A stretch of 64,000 bases of DNA from Rhodospirillum sp047263945. Lineage in GTDB: Bacteria > Pseudomonadota > Alphaproteobacteria > Rhodospirillales > Rhodospirillaceae. Of the stretch, positions 1-9,060 are shown in pieces. Both the position numbers and the translations under genes were made by a program. Below the pieces are notes generated by a model. It was given only the letters and a program-made list of their open reading frames with translations. It was not told where the DNA came from and made no database searches. Where the stretch lies: contig NZ_JBLAVB010000003.1 of NCBI RefSeq assembly GCF_047263945.1, positions 558,001-622,000 of the forward strand, written 5' to 3'. The stretch's first letter is position 1. Every line of letters begins with the position of its first letter.

Positions 1-57
1 GGCAGGCGGCTTGACCACGGGGGCGCCGCCGCCATTCCCCTCGGGTGTTTTGCTCAC
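1..57 (-). CDS. Start of an amino-acid ABC transporter permease (AapQ-like), partial
   Basis: Only the first 19 codons lie in the window; the gene runs off the left edge. A GTG start at 57-55 follows a good ribosome-binding site (AAGGAGAG). The visible residues are a Gly/Pro-rich cytoplasmic N-terminus with no domain. The AapQ assignment rests on position: it follows aapJ on the same strand, separated by a strong hairpin, as in the known aapJQMP order. It could be another gene. Confidence 0.55.
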   Translation of the reverse strand, partial: MSKTPEGNGGGAPVVKPPA

Positions 58-104
58 CGGACTCTCCTTCGGTGAAAATGATATCAAACCGTAATATTTT
101 AAAC

Positions 105-142
105 GGAAAACGGGGGGCCGGTATTCCGACCCCCCGTTTTCC
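105..142 (-). terminator. Hairpin between aapJ and the downstream permease gene
   Basis: A 13-bp perfect stem pairs 105-117 with 130-142, and a few further inner pairs can form around a short loop. Read on the minus strand it follows the aapJ stop codon and is followed by a T-rich stretch. Such hairpins after the binding-protein gene of ABC operons commonly stabilise its mRNA or cause partial termination, so the binding protein outnumbers the permease. That role is inference here. Confidence 0.7.
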
Positions 143-151
143 TAGAATCCC

Positions 152-1174
152 TTAGCGGGCGGGCGGGGCATACATGATGCCGCCCTTGCTCCACAGGGCG
201 TTCAGGCCACGGGAGATTTCCAGCGGAGAGTCCATGCCGACGGTGCGCTCGAACACCTCGCCATAATTGCCGACCTGCTTGATGATGTTGTAGGCCCAAT
301 CCTTTTCCAGACCCATTTGGGGGCCCAACTCGTCCTGGGTGCCCAGCAGGCGACCGACGTTGGGATCCTTGCTCTCTTTCTTCTCATCCACATTGGCCGA
401 AGTGATGCCGAATTCCTCGGCGTTGACCAGGGCGAACAGGGACCACTTCACGATATTGAACCACTCGTCGTCACCCTGACGGACCACGGGACCGAGGGGC
501 TCCTTGGAGATGACTTCCGGCAGGACCATGGCGGCGGAGGGATCGGGCAGCTTGGTCCGCAGGGCGTAGAGCTGGGATTGGTCGGAGGTCAGCATGTCGC
601 AGCGACCGGCCTCGAAGCCCTGGATGGTTTGGTCGGAGGTATCGAACACGACCGAGCTGTACTCCATGCCATTCAGGCGGAAGTAGTCGGCAAGATTCAA
701 TTCTGTAGTCGTGCCAGCCTGGATGCAGACCGATGCGCCGGACAGCTCCTTGGCGCTTTTCACGCCCAGACTCTTCATAACCATGAAGCCCTGGCCGTCG
801 TAGTAGTTCACGCCTGCGAAGTTCAGGCCCAGGGAGGTGTCACGGGTGGCGGTCCAGGTGGTGTTCCGGGACAGCATGTCGATTTCGCCGGACTGCAGGG
901 CGGTGAAGCGCTCCTTGGCGGTCAGCGGAACGAATTTGACCTTGCTGGCGTCGCCCAGGACCGCAGCGGCGACGGCGCGGCAGGTATCGACGTCAATGCC
1001 GGTCCAGGCGCCCTTGTCATCGGGGACGGAAAAACCGGGCAGTCCGGTTGACACACCGCAGACCAGCTCACCGCGGCCCTTAACGGCGTCCAGGGTCTCG
1101 GCGGCCTGGGCCGAACCGGTCGCAAAAACACCGGCGGCGGCAACGCCCGCCAGAGCCGCAATCATTTTGTTCAT
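152..1174 (-). CDS. aapJ: General L-amino acid ABC transporter, periplasmic binding protein AapJ
   Basis: This binding protein captures amino acids in the periplasm for the AapQMP transporter. The product is about 340 residues, normal for AapJ and longer than HisJ/GlnH-type proteins. A signal peptide (charged MNK, hydrophobic stretch, cleavage near GSAQA) is followed by the SBP_bac_3 fold with family segments such as LVCGVSTGLPGF and GIDVDTCRAVAAA. The start at 1174 is chosen because GGGGAG lies six bases upstream; an in-frame ATG at 1189 has no comparable site. A permease gene follows after a hairpin. Confidence 0.92.
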   Translation of the reverse strand: MNKMIAALAGVAAAGVFATGSAQAAETLDAVKGRGELVCGVSTGLPGFSVPDDKGAWTGIDVDTCRAVAAAVLGDASKVKFVPLTAKERFTALQSGEIDMLSRNTTWTATRDTSLGLNFAGVNYYDGQGFMVMKSLGVKSAKELSGASVCIQAGTTTELNLADYFRLNGMEYSSVVFDTSDQTIQGFEAGRCDMLTSDQSQLYALRTKLPDPSAAMVLPEVISKEPLGPVVRQGDDEWFNIVKWSLFALVNAEEFGITSANVDEKKESKDPNVGRLLGTQDELGPQMGLEKDWAYNIIKQVGNYGEVFERTVGMDSPLEISRGLNALWSKGGIMYAPPAR

Positions 1175-1347
1175 AGAGATACTCCCCATTGTCGTCTGAA
1201 ATATGCCTAATCAGGCTGTCTCTTCGGTTACGAGCTCCGTTCGCGAAGCGCGCGAAATGGCATATGGTGACGATTTCCGATAAGAAAACAGGCAGCGAAA
1301 AAATGCGTGCAATTTTTATGTGCGACGCAGCATAAGGGACCGCAATC

Positions 1348-2400
1348 ATGGGAAAATTTGATGTAAAACAATCGCCTTTCAAGGGAGGGGCGGGGCTGCC
1401 AAAGGTGAAAATCCTCTCATTGGGTGGGACGATTGCGTGTATTGACCGGGGGGATGGGCGGGGAGCCCAGCCGACCATGGGGGCGGAGGACTTGGTTCGA
1501 ACCGCCCCCATGCTGGGGAGTCTCGCGCAGATCGAGGCGGTCTCTCCCTTCATCCTGTCCAGTGCCGAGGTATCCTTGGCCCGGCGGATCGATGTGGCTG
1601 AAGCCATCGGCCAGGCCGTGGCCGAGGGCGTTGACGCGGTCATCGTGACTCAGGGAACGGATACGCTGGAGGATACGGCCTTCGCTCTGGATCTTCTGGG
1701 GGTTGCCCAAGGAGTTCCTGTGGTGGTGACTGGGGCCATGCGACATGCCTCCCTGCCCGGCGCGGATGGGCCTGTCAATCTCGTGGATGCGGTCCGGGTT
1801 GCTTTGGCCCCTGCGGCGCGGGGTCTGGGGGTGTTGGTGGTCATGGCCGGGCAGGTCCATGGGGCCCGCTTTGTCCGCAAGGTGCATACCCGGTCCGTCA
1901 CGGGGTTCGCGTCCAGCCCCTTTGGCGCGTTGGGCTGGGTAGGAGAGGACGGGGTGACCCTGGCCCCCGGCGTGAAACCGCCTTTCTTCCTTCCACCTGT
2001 CTCTTGGGAGACCCCTTTGCCTTGGGTGATTGCCCTGCCCGGGGATGATCCGGAGCTGTTTGATCAGGTCACAGGGGGGGATCAGGTCACGGGGAGGGAA
2101 CTGAGTGGTTTGGTGCTGGAGGGGGTCGGCGGAGGACATGTTCCTGTTTCCATTGCCGATCGGGTGGAGGCACTCGTCACGCGGATCCCGGTGGTGGTCA
2201 CCACCCGAGTGGAAAATGGCGGAACCCTAAGCCGCACCTATGGCTATCCGGGCAGTGAGTTGGACCTGATCGCCCGGGGAGCAGTCATGGGCGGCTGGTT
2301 GACGACAGCCAAGGCGCGTAGCCTGTTGACCTTGTCCCTGAGGGCCGGGATGGGGCGCACAGCCCTGGCCGAGGCCTTCGCTGCCTATTCTGTTGGGTAG
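1348..2400 (+). CDS. L-asparaginase family protein
   Basis: This enzyme hydrolyses asparagine (possibly glutamine) to aspartate and ammonia. The 350-residue product carries both asparaginase active-site signatures: LSLGGTIA with Thr28, and TQGTDTLEDTA around 101-111 with the Thr104-Asp105 pair that activates water. No clear signal peptide is seen, so it is probably cytoplasmic. AAGGGA precedes the ATG at 1348; a later in-frame GTG at 1405 would start just before the conserved core. A short internal duplication (DQVTGGDQVTG) is present. The gene is transcribed away from aapJ, fitting amino-acid use. Confidence 0.88.
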   Translation: MGKFDVKQSPFKGGAGLPKVKILSLGGTIACIDRGDGRGAQPTMGAEDLVRTAPMLGSLAQIEAVSPFILSSAEVSLARRIDVAEAIGQAVAEGVDAVIVTQGTDTLEDTAFALDLLGVAQGVPVVVTGAMRHASLPGADGPVNLVDAVRVALAPAARGLGVLVVMAGQVHGARFVRKVHTRSVTGFASSPFGALGWVGEDGVTLAPGVKPPFFLPPVSWETPLPWVIALPGDDPELFDQVTGGDQVTGRELSGLVLEGVGGGHVPVSIADRVEALVTRIPVVVTTRVENGGTLSRTYGYPGSELDLIARGAVMGGWLTTAKARSLLTLSLRAGMGRTALAEAFAAYSVG

Positions 2401-2553
2401 GGCGCTTGCCCAGGCTTACCCTTTGGATTAGAAGCGACGCACCATGTTTGGTTTGGGGAAAAACGGTCCTTTGGTTTCGCATGGTCGCGCTTGTGGATCC
2501 GCAGTCGTGCCCGTGTATTGTGATGTCTAAATGTTGAATGGAGGGCCGAGTTT

Positions 2554-3999
2554 ATGGCCGATGCCGTTGGGACTCGCATTGTTCCCGTTATCCTGTCCGG
2601 GGGGGCAGGCACGCGGCTGTGGCCCATGTCCCGCAGCGCCTATCCCAAGCAGTTCCTTCCCCTGGCCAGCGGCAACAGTTTGCTGCAGGACACCATGCTG
2701 CGCCTGTCCGGCCTTCCTTTCACCGGACCGATGATGATTTGTAACGAGGCCCATCGTTTTGTGGTGGCCGAGCAGGCTCGCGCGATCGGCCTGGCAACGG
2801 ATGCCATCGTCCTTGAACCCATCGGGCGGAATACCGCCCCCGCAGCCACTGTGGCGGCCCTGTTGGCGCGGGACGCCCATCCCGGAGCTCTGGTGTTGCT
2901 CGCGCCGTCCGATCATGTGATCACCCGGCCGGAGGTCTTCCGGCAGGTCGTGATGGACGCGATCCCTGCGGCCCTGGAAGGGCGAATCGTGACCTTCGGT
3001 ATCATTCCGGATAAGGCGGAGACAGGGTTCGGCTACATTAAGTTAGGCGAAAGGGTGGCCAAGGGAAGCAAGCTGCACAAGGTGGATCGCTTCCTGGAAA
3101 AGCCTGATCTGAACACCGCGGAGAGATTGCTCGCCGACGGTGGCCATCTTTGGAATGGCGGGATGTTTTTGTTTCAGGCGGAGAGCTTTCTTGCCGAGAT
3201 GGAGCGCTATGCACCGGAGATTCTGGATGGAACCCGGGCAGCGCTGGCTGCCGCAACGCACGACTTTGACTTCACGCGTCTGGATAAAGCTCTGTTCGAG
3301 CAGGTGAAGGGAGAGTCTATCGATTACGCGGTCATGGAGCGGACTGATAAGGCTGCCGTCATCGCTGCGGATATTGGGTGGAGTGACCTGGGCGCCTGGT
3401 CGACCCTTTGGGATATCAGCGAGAAGGACGGATCGGGGAACGTCTCCCGGGGGGATGTCCTGCTTCATGATGTCTCCGGATCCTATGTGCGCTCAGAAGG
3501 TCCGCTGGTTGCCGTGGCTGGCATGGAGGATGTCCTTGTTATTGCCACCGATGATGCGGTTCTGGTCGCTCCCCGGGACAGGGCACAGGATGTGAAGGCC
3601 GTGGTGGAGACCCTAAAGGCCCACGGCCGGACTGAGCAGGCCTATCACAGGCTGGTCTTCCGTCCCTGGGGCAGTTACCAGGGGCTCGATACCGGAGACC
3701 GGCATCAAGTGAAACATATCGTGGTCAAGCCGGGCGCCCGTTTGTCCCTGCAAATGCACCACCACCGAGCCGAGCATTGGATTGTGGTGCGTGGCACGGC
3801 CAAGGTAACCCGTGGGGAAGACAGTTTTCTTCTACGGGAGAATGAATCCACCTATATCCCGCTTGGCACGATCCACCGTTTGGAGAACCCCGGCATCTTG
3901 CCCCTGCATCTCATTGAGGTGCAATCGGGTGCCTATCTGGGCGAGGACGATATCGTGCGTTTCGAGGATAATTACGGACGTCAGGAACAAGATCAATGA
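2554..3999 (+). CDS. manC: Mannose-1-phosphate guanylyltransferase / mannose-6-phosphate isomerase (bifunctional)
   Basis: This enzyme makes GDP-mannose, a precursor of lipopolysaccharide and exopolysaccharide, and probably isomerises fructose-6-P to mannose-6-P. The 481 residues match the two-domain family: an N-terminal nucleotidyltransferase (GGAGTRLWPMSR and PKQF at about 17-36; FLEKPD near 180) and a C-terminal cupin isomerase (about 365-475, HHHRAEHWIVV and IPLGTIHRLEN). GGAGGG lies upstream of the ATG. The gene overlaps the next by 4 bases (ATGA), so the two are probably translationally coupled in one surface-glycan operon. Confidence 0.93.
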   Translation: MADAVGTRIVPVILSGGAGTRLWPMSRSAYPKQFLPLASGNSLLQDTMLRLSGLPFTGPMMICNEAHRFVVAEQARAIGLATDAIVLEPIGRNTAPAATVAALLARDAHPGALVLLAPSDHVITRPEVFRQVVMDAIPAALEGRIVTFGIIPDKAETGFGYIKLGERVAKGSKLHKVDRFLEKPDLNTAERLLADGGHLWNGGMFLFQAESFLAEMERYAPEILDGTRAALAAATHDFDFTRLDKALFEQVKGESIDYAVMERTDKAAVIAADIGWSDLGAWSTLWDISEKDGSGNVSRGDVLLHDVSGSYVRSEGPLVAVAGMEDVLVIATDDAVLVAPRDRAQDVKAVVETLKAHGRTEQAYHRLVFRPWGSYQGLDTGDRHQVKHIVVKPGARLSLQMHHHRAEHWIVVRGTAKVTRGEDSFLLRENESTYIPLGTIHRLENPGILPLHLIEVQSGAYLGEDDIVRFEDNYGRQEQDQ

Positions 4000-4997
4000 C
4001 CGGCCAGTCCCATTCCGGATCCCCCATGCAAATCCCATCGGATACCACCGATCTGTTGTCGGTGATCATTCCGCTTTATAACGAGGAAGATAACGTCCAA
4101 CCCCTGTGCGAGGCGGTGTTCCCCGCCCTGCGTGACCTTAATCGTCCCTTTGAGGTGATCATGGTCGATGACGGCAGTCGCGACCAAACCGTGGCCCGCT
4201 TGGAGTCTTTGCTGTCCCTTTATCCGGAATTGACCCTGGTTACCTTCAAGCGTAATGCGGGTCAGACTGCGGCAATCATGGCCGGGATCGATCATTCCCG
4301 GGGAGAGGTCATCGTTCCCATGGATGGTGACCTGCAGAATGACCCCCGGGACATCGGCGCCCTGCTGTCAAAGCTGGACGAGGGCTATGATGTGGTATCG
4401 GGTTGGCGCAAGGATCGCCAGGACGATGCCTTGACCCGTAACCTGCCCAGCGCGGTTGCCAATTGGATCATCTCCAAGGCGTCTGGTGTTCACCTGAACG
4501 ACTATGGGTGCACCTTGAAGGCCTACCGGCGGGAGGTGCTTTCCGATTTTCGGCTTTACGGGGAAATGCATCGGTTTGTCCCCATCTATGCCCGTTGGCA
4601 GGGGGCGCGGATCACGGAAATGCCCGTGCGCCACCATGCCCGGATGTCGGGATCGTCCAAATACGGTCTGAACCGCATCTTCAAGGTTCTGCTTGATCTG
4701 ATGGTGGTGAAGTTTCTGACTCAATACGAAACCAAGCCCATTTATATTTTTGGCGGATTGGGCTTTTTCCTGTTTCTGTTGTCGTTTCTGTCCCTGGGGG
4801 GGGGGCTCTATCTGAAGATTTTCGAGGAAATCAATCTGAACCGTACTCCCCTGCCTCTCCTGAGCGCCATGTGTGTGATCACGGGTGTGATGTGTATTTT
4901 GTTGGGGTTGGTGGCCGAATTGTTGGTTCGCATTTACTTTGAAAGTCAAGGAAAAACAAATTATACGGTGAAAACGATTTATAAAATGAAGAGTTGA
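3996..4997 (+). CDS. Family 2 glycosyltransferase, polyprenyl-phosphate type (GtrB/ArnC-like)
   Basis: This membrane-anchored enzyme probably transfers a sugar from a nucleotide donor to undecaprenyl phosphate. The N-terminal GT2 domain begins SVIIPLYNEE and carries VDDGSRD and DGDLQNDP acidic motifs. Two hydrophobic segments near 240-270 and 285-315 match the membrane anchors of the DPM1/GtrB/ArnC group. At 333 residues it has the usual length. It overlaps manC by 4 bases; an alternative ATG at 4026 starts just before the domain. The sugar cannot be deduced, though manC suggests a mannose link. Confidence 0.88.
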   Translation: MTGQSHSGSPMQIPSDTTDLLSVIIPLYNEEDNVQPLCEAVFPALRDLNRPFEVIMVDDGSRDQTVARLESLLSLYPELTLVTFKRNAGQTAAIMAGIDHSRGEVIVPMDGDLQNDPRDIGALLSKLDEGYDVVSGWRKDRQDDALTRNLPSAVANWIISKASGVHLNDYGCTLKAYRREVLSDFRLYGEMHRFVPIYARWQGARITEMPVRHHARMSGSSKYGLNRIFKVLLDLMVVKFLTQYETKPIYIFGGLGFFLFLLSFLSLGGGLYLKIFEEINLNRTPLPLLSAMCVITGVMCILLGLVAELLVRIYFESQGKTNYTVKTIYKMKS

Positions 4998-5008
4998 TCT
5001 CTCTTTCT

Positions 5009-5072
5009 CTAGAGTGCTCCGAGGTCACGTTGGGCCACGTCTTTGGCCCAACGTGACCTCATGGCACTCTAG
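5009..5072. repeat. Family A palindrome, copy 1 (CTAG-bounded)
   Basis: A near-perfect 60-bp palindrome (5011-5070) with CTAG at each edge. The 7-bp outer arms AGAGTGC/GCACTCT enclose a 17-bp perfect stem (5021-5037 with 5044-5060). It lies between the convergent glycosyltransferase and GGDEF/EAL genes, where it could act as a bidirectional terminator. Related copies lie at 40885-40944, 49241-49300, 52321-52614 (split) and 61735-61794, with a half copy near 45362. Confidence 0.9.
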
Positions 5073-5134
5073 CGGTCAGTCCACGCTTATCTTTGAAGGA
5101 AGGATGGGGTTCCGGATCAGATCGGAGTGGTGCT

Positions 5135-7588
5135 CTATGGGGCGTCCAAGAGCTTGCGGAGGTATTGTGAAAACTCACTCGGCGGCAGGGGGCGACCGTA
5201 TAGGAAGCCCTGGTAGTGGTGGCAGGACTGGGATGTCAGAAAGGCGGCTTGACCCAAGGTTTCCACTCCTTCGGCGACCACATCAAAGCCGAGGTTTTGG
5301 GCCAAGGTGATGATGGTGGACACGATCGCTGCATCTTTGCCGCTTGCCAAGACGTCCCGGATGAAGGTTTGATCGATTTTCAGGGTATCGATGGGGAAGG
5401 TCTTGAGGTAGTTCAAAGACGAATAGCCCGTACCAAAATCGTCAATGGACAGGGTCACGCCCAGGTCCTTTAGGGCGCGCAGGGTGCCCACGGCGTGTTC
5501 CACGTCCCCGGTCATGACGGACTCGGTGATTTCCAGGTCCAAACTGGATGGATCCATGCCCGTTTCAGACAGGGTCTGGCGCACGGTATCGACCAGGGTG
5601 TGGTCCTGGAACTGGCGGGGACTGACGTTGACCGACACGCTGGGCAGGAACAGTCCCTCGCTCCGCCATTCCATCAGACGAACGCAGGCTTCCCGCAGGG
5701 TCCAGCGGCCCATGGGGACGATCAGGCCGGACTCTTCTGCCAGGGGGATGAACTCCGCAGGGTTGACGATGCCAATTTCTGGATGGTGCCAGCGGATCAA
5801 GGCTTCTGCCCCGATCAGGTTCCCGTCGGACCGGACCTTGGGTTGGAAATACAGTTCGAACTCTTCCCGGGCGAGGGCGTGGCGGAGGTCGTTTTCCATG
5901 GTCAACAGGGCCAGGGAGCGCTGGGCCATGTCCGGGGTGAAAATGGCAAATCGCTGATCGCCACCTGACTTGGCATGGTACATGGCGACGTCGGCGTTTC
6001 GCAGCAGATCCGGGGCCGTATCCCCATGGTCCGGGAAATAGGTGATGCCGATGGACGGGATGCAGAAGACCTCCGTCCCTCCAACGGGGAAGGATTCGGA
6101 GAGGACCGACAGGACCTTTTCGGCGACTTGGGACCCGGCTGAGGCATCATCCAGGTTGGAGAGGACGATAATGAATTCGTCCCCGCCCAGGCGACCAACG
6201 GAGTCGGAAATCCGCACACAGTTGCGCAGGCGCCGGGCGGTCAACTTCAATACCTCATCTCCAGCGGCATGGCCGTAGGAGTCGTTGATGTTCTTAAAGC
6301 GATCCAGGTCCAGGAACATGACGCAGACCCGCGTTTCGTTCCGTTGGGCCAAGTGCATGGCCTGTTCCAGCCGGTCCATGATCAGATGCCGGTTGGGGAG
6401 GTGGGTTAACATGTCGAAATTGGCCTGGAAGCGAATGTGTTCCTCGTCCCGCTTCCTTTGGGTGATATCGGTGATGGCCGCGACATAATGCGTGGGAGCG
6501 CCGGATCGATCCCGGACCGCTGTGACCGTCATTTCCCCATTGTAAGGCGGGCCTTCCTTGCGTTGGCCCCAGATTTCTCCGCGCCATATGCCCTTGGCAT
6601 TGACCTCGTCGATGACCGTATGGAGGAAGCGGGTTTCGTGCAGTCCGCTGGCGAACAGGGGGGCTTGCTTGCCCTCAAGGGACTGGCGTTTCAGGCCGGT
6701 CAGGAATTCGAAGGCCGGGTTGACCGTCCGCACGCTCAGGTCCCGCTCCAGGATGACGATTCCCTCGGCCACGCTGTTGAATACCCGGCCAAGCAGGCGT
6801 GTCATTTCCTGGGACTGGCGCCGTTCGGTGATATCCTCGACCGTGCCTTCGTAATAGAGGGCTTCCCCTCCAGGACCGCGGATGCAGCGGGCGTTTTCGG
6901 TGATCCAGATGTGTTTCCCGTCCCGGCGGATCACTTCGGCGGTGAAGTCCAGGACCTCGCCATCCTCTTCCATCAAGCGCTTGAAATCGAGCCGACGGCT
7001 GGGGTCGGCATACAGTTGGCGGCCGATGTCGGTGAAATGCTGGATCATTTCTTGGGGCGATGAAAATCCGTAGATGCGGGCCAGCGAGGGGTTGACGTCC
7101 AGATAGGTGCCGTTTGGTGTGGTCTGATAGATCCCCTCCACGGCGTTTTCAAAGATGCCCCGGTATTTGGCCTCAGCGGCTTTCAGGTTCTGCTCGGCCC
7201 GGTGCTGATTGGTCATATCCCGGGCTGTTACCACCAGCAGGGGGTGACTTTCCTTGCTGATCGGCGAAAAACGGAGGCTGAGGAGGTGGGGGGTCCCATC
7301 GGAGTCGGTGATTCTCACCACCCGGCGCACGGGGACGCCGCCATGCAATTCGTTGGCACCTGCGATAATCCTGCGAATGGCTTGGGCATCCCCTGGGGTG
7401 AGCAGGGATGGGAATTCCAACCCATAGAGTTTGTCCAATGGGTGGCAGAACTGTCTGGAGAGGGCTGAATTGGCTTGGATGATGCGCCCTTCGCGCAGGG
7501 TTGCTGCGCCAATCGGAAGGGCTTCGACAATCGCTTTGAATAAGGTTTCGGAGGTCTCTCCGTCACTTGGCCCTAAGGGAAAATCCAT
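5135..7588 (-). CDS. PAS-GGDEF-EAL cyclic-di-GMP signalling protein
   Basis: This is a sensor-linked enzyme that may make and/or degrade cyclic di-GMP. No membrane span is evident, so it is probably cytoplasmic. Three PAS/PAC blocks (about 15-390) precede GGDEF and EAL domains. The cyclase site is intact (GGDEF 468-472) with an inhibitory I-site RISD at 459-462, exactly five residues upstream. The phosphodiesterase domain keeps EAL (595-597) and DDFGTGYSSL. Both domains may therefore be active. The ATG at 7588 is preferred because GGAG lies eight bases upstream; a GTG at 7621 is possible. The nearby glycan genes suggest a biofilm role, which is speculative. Confidence 0.92.
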   Translation of the reverse strand: MDFPLGPSDGETSETLFKAIVEALPIGAATLREGRIIQANSALSRQFCHPLDKLYGLEFPSLLTPGDAQAIRRIIAGANELHGGVPVRRVVRITDSDGTPHLLSLRFSPISKESHPLLVVTARDMTNQHRAEQNLKAAEAKYRGIFENAVEGIYQTTPNGTYLDVNPSLARIYGFSSPQEMIQHFTDIGRQLYADPSRRLDFKRLMEEDGEVLDFTAEVIRRDGKHIWITENARCIRGPGGEALYYEGTVEDITERRQSQEMTRLLGRVFNSVAEGIVILERDLSVRTVNPAFEFLTGLKRQSLEGKQAPLFASGLHETRFLHTVIDEVNAKGIWRGEIWGQRKEGPPYNGEMTVTAVRDRSGAPTHYVAAITDITQRKRDEEHIRFQANFDMLTHLPNRHLIMDRLEQAMHLAQRNETRVCVMFLDLDRFKNINDSYGHAAGDEVLKLTARRLRNCVRISDSVGRLGGDEFIIVLSNLDDASAGSQVAEKVLSVLSESFPVGGTEVFCIPSIGITYFPDHGDTAPDLLRNADVAMYHAKSGGDQRFAIFTPDMAQRSLALLTMENDLRHALAREEFELYFQPKVRSDGNLIGAEALIRWHHPEIGIVNPAEFIPLAEESGLIVPMGRWTLREACVRLMEWRSEGLFLPSVSVNVSPRQFQDHTLVDTVRQTLSETGMDPSSLDLEITESVMTGDVEHAVGTLRALKDLGVTLSIDDFGTGYSSLNYLKTFPIDTLKIDQTFIRDVLASGKDAAIVSTIITLAQNLGFDVVAEGVETLGQAAFLTSQSCHHYQGFLYGRPLPPSEFSQYLRKLLDAP

Positions 7589-7753
7589 TCGCGCTCCGTC
7601 TGTCCATCCGCTTGGTGTCACGTTCCGGCTGTCGCCAGTCTAGACTGACTTCCAACGGATGGGCAACGCGATGATTCAATTCCTAGAAGAGGCCCCTGTT
7701 CTTCCAGGACTTGTCACATGACAGACGCAATATGTGCGCTTATACTCCTCGTC

Positions 7754-8383
7754 ATGTTCGTTATAGCCATTGCAAACACGAAGGGGGGAAGCGGGAAAAC
7801 CACCGTTGCCACCCATCTCGCCGCCAATTTCGCTACCCGGGGGTTTTCCACGGGGTTGGCGGATTTGGATCGACAGCAAAGCGCCTTGTCCTGGTTGGAT
7901 CGGCGACCGGCGGAGGCTGTCCCCATTACCGGGATTAATCTCTCGAAGGAAGACACCATTCCCAAGTCCATCGACCGGTTGGTTGTAGACGCAGCTGCGG
8001 CCATGGGCAAGGGGGTGGTGAAGGATATCGTCGAGCGGGCTGACATGGTGGTTGTGCCTGTCTTGCCCGGCGCTTTTGACGAGGACGGAACGCGTCGCTT
8101 CATTGGTCATCTGGAGAAGATCAAGGAAATCCGCAAGAACAAGCGGGAGGTCGCTTTCGTTGCCAACCGGGTTCGGTTGAACACCAAGGCCCTGTCCCGA
8201 CTGGAGGCGTTTCTGGAGGATTTGAGTTTCCCAGTGATTACCCGGTTGCGGGATACGCAGCATTACAACAATGCGGCGGCCGACGGAGTCAGTCTGTTTG
8301 ATCTACCCGGTGCCCGGTTGGAGCCCTATCGGGCGGAATGGGCGCCGCTTCTGGATTTTATCGAGTCGAAGGCTCGTGACTGA
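7754..8383 (+). CDS. Orphan ParA-family ATPase
   Basis: A deviant Walker-A ATPase (KGGSGKTT at about residues 9-16 from ATG 7754) of the ParA/MinD superfamily, likely a dimerising ATPase that positions cargo on nucleoid or membrane. About 209 residues, with the DLDRQQSALSW segment typical of ParA switch regions. The 7754 start puts the first strand directly at the N-terminus as usual, but no ribosome-binding site is obvious; ATG 7718 is an alternative. No parB lies beside it, so it is not a standard partition pair. Its stop codon lies in a 25-bp tandem repeat, and DnaA-box-like sites follow. Confidence 0.8.
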   Translation: MFVIAIANTKGGSGKTTVATHLAANFATRGFSTGLADLDRQQSALSWLDRRPAEAVPITGINLSKEDTIPKSIDRLVVDAAAAMGKGVVKDIVERADMVVVPVLPGAFDEDGTRRFIGHLEKIKEIRKNKREVAFVANRVRLNTKALSRLEAFLEDLSFPVITRLRDTQHYNNAAADGVSLFDLPGARLEPYRAEWAPLLDFIESKARD

Positions 8384-8460
8384 ATGGCAGTCGAAGGCTC
8401 GTGACTGAATGGCAGTCGAAGGCTCGTGACTGAATGGTCGTCGAAGGCGCGTGACGGAAC
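8365..8460. repeat. 25-bp tandem repeat spanning the parA-like stop codon
   Basis: Nearly four copies of a 25-bp unit beginning GTCGAAGGCTCGTGACTGAA start at 8365, 8390, 8415 and 8440. The last two are slightly diverged and the fourth is incomplete. The first copy encodes the last residues and stop codon of the ParA-like gene; the others are non-coding. It looks like recent slipped-strand duplication. There are no spacers, so it is not a CRISPR array. Confidence 0.9.
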
Positions 8461-8546
8461 GGTGGCTGTCCCTTAGAGCGCCGTGCGGCCCCCAGTGGGT
8501 TGGGACTCGGCACGAAAGCGGGCTTTGCACAGGGTTTTCCTCAAAG

Positions 8547-8656
8547 TTATCCACAGGCCCGTTGGGCGTGCGAAGTCCCGGATTTCTTGGGTTTTTCGAA
8601 ATAATTTTAACTAACGGCTTTGTCTTTTTCCACTGGGGCGGCGATCTTTGTCCACA
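8547..8656. promoter_or_regulatory. DnaA-box-like sites flanking an AT-rich run
   Basis: TTATCCACA at 8547-8555 is a perfect match to the DnaA box. TTGTCCACA at 8648-8656 differs at one base. Between them is a stretch richer in A and T (8585-8640). A further perfect box lies at 10828-10836. They could reflect DnaA-controlled transcription, a DnaA-titrating site or an origin-like element. The surrounding genes are not a typical alphaproteobacterial origin neighbourhood, so function is unproven. Confidence 0.4.
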
Positions 8657-8716
8657 GCTTAGATAAATGGCCGAGTCGTCCCCTAAAATGGTCTGCCCTG
8701 GCAGTCCGTCGGGTCT

Positions 8717-8756
8717 AGAGCATGTCGCGTGAAATGTGATTCACGCAACATGCTCT
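8717..8756. repeat. 40-bp palindrome AGAGCATG...CATGCTCT
   Basis: Arms 8717-8733 and 8740-8756 form a 17-bp stem with one mismatch around a short loop, and the left edge is CTAG. The edges resemble those of family A, but the body differs. Similar AGAGCATG palindromes are known as dispersed repeats in alphaproteobacteria. Confidence 0.75.
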
Positions 8757-8952
8757 AACGTTCTGACATTCAAGCAAATCGTCACGCCTACGGCGTGCGT
8801 TCCGTCCGTCGCAATCTGTTCCAGATTGCTCGGGATTTGCTCTAAATTTGTTGGGTTAGAAGCGGGTGTGGCGAATTTCGTTTCCGATGATCGCAGTCGG
8901 CAGCGTGACAGCGGGAATCCAGATGCGGTGTCATTTGCGGCAAGAAATCATA

Positions 8953-8988
8953 AAACCTGGATCCCCGCTTGCGCGGGGACCCAGGTTT
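8953..8988. repeat. 36-bp palindrome with CCCCGC/GCGGGG core
   Basis: AAACCTGG (8953-8960) pairs with CCAGGTTT (8981-8988), and the inner TCCCCGC pairs with GCGGGGA. It belongs to a widely seen class of dispersed bacterial palindromes. No coding role. Confidence 0.75.
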
Positions 8989-9025
8989 CGGTGAGTTTTC
9001 GGACTTTTTCCGCAGCCTGATAATG

Positions 9026-9060
9026 CCAAAGTGCGGTGAGTCAGACTCACCGCACTTTGG
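9026..9060. repeat. 35-bp palindrome related to family D terminus
   Basis: A 17-bp perfect inverted repeat (9026-9042 with 9044-9060) resembles the right end of the 138-bp family D repeats at 19954 and 45107: a GTGCGGTGAG...CTCACCGCAC hairpin ending in TTGGTAT. Lying 22 bases past the stop of the leftward gene at 9082, it may terminate that transcript. Confidence 0.7.

Noticed and set aside
8365..8460. CRISPR array
   Set aside because: Units are contiguous with no spacers and one unit codes for the end of a protein; the 28351-28405 repeat is rejected for the same reason.
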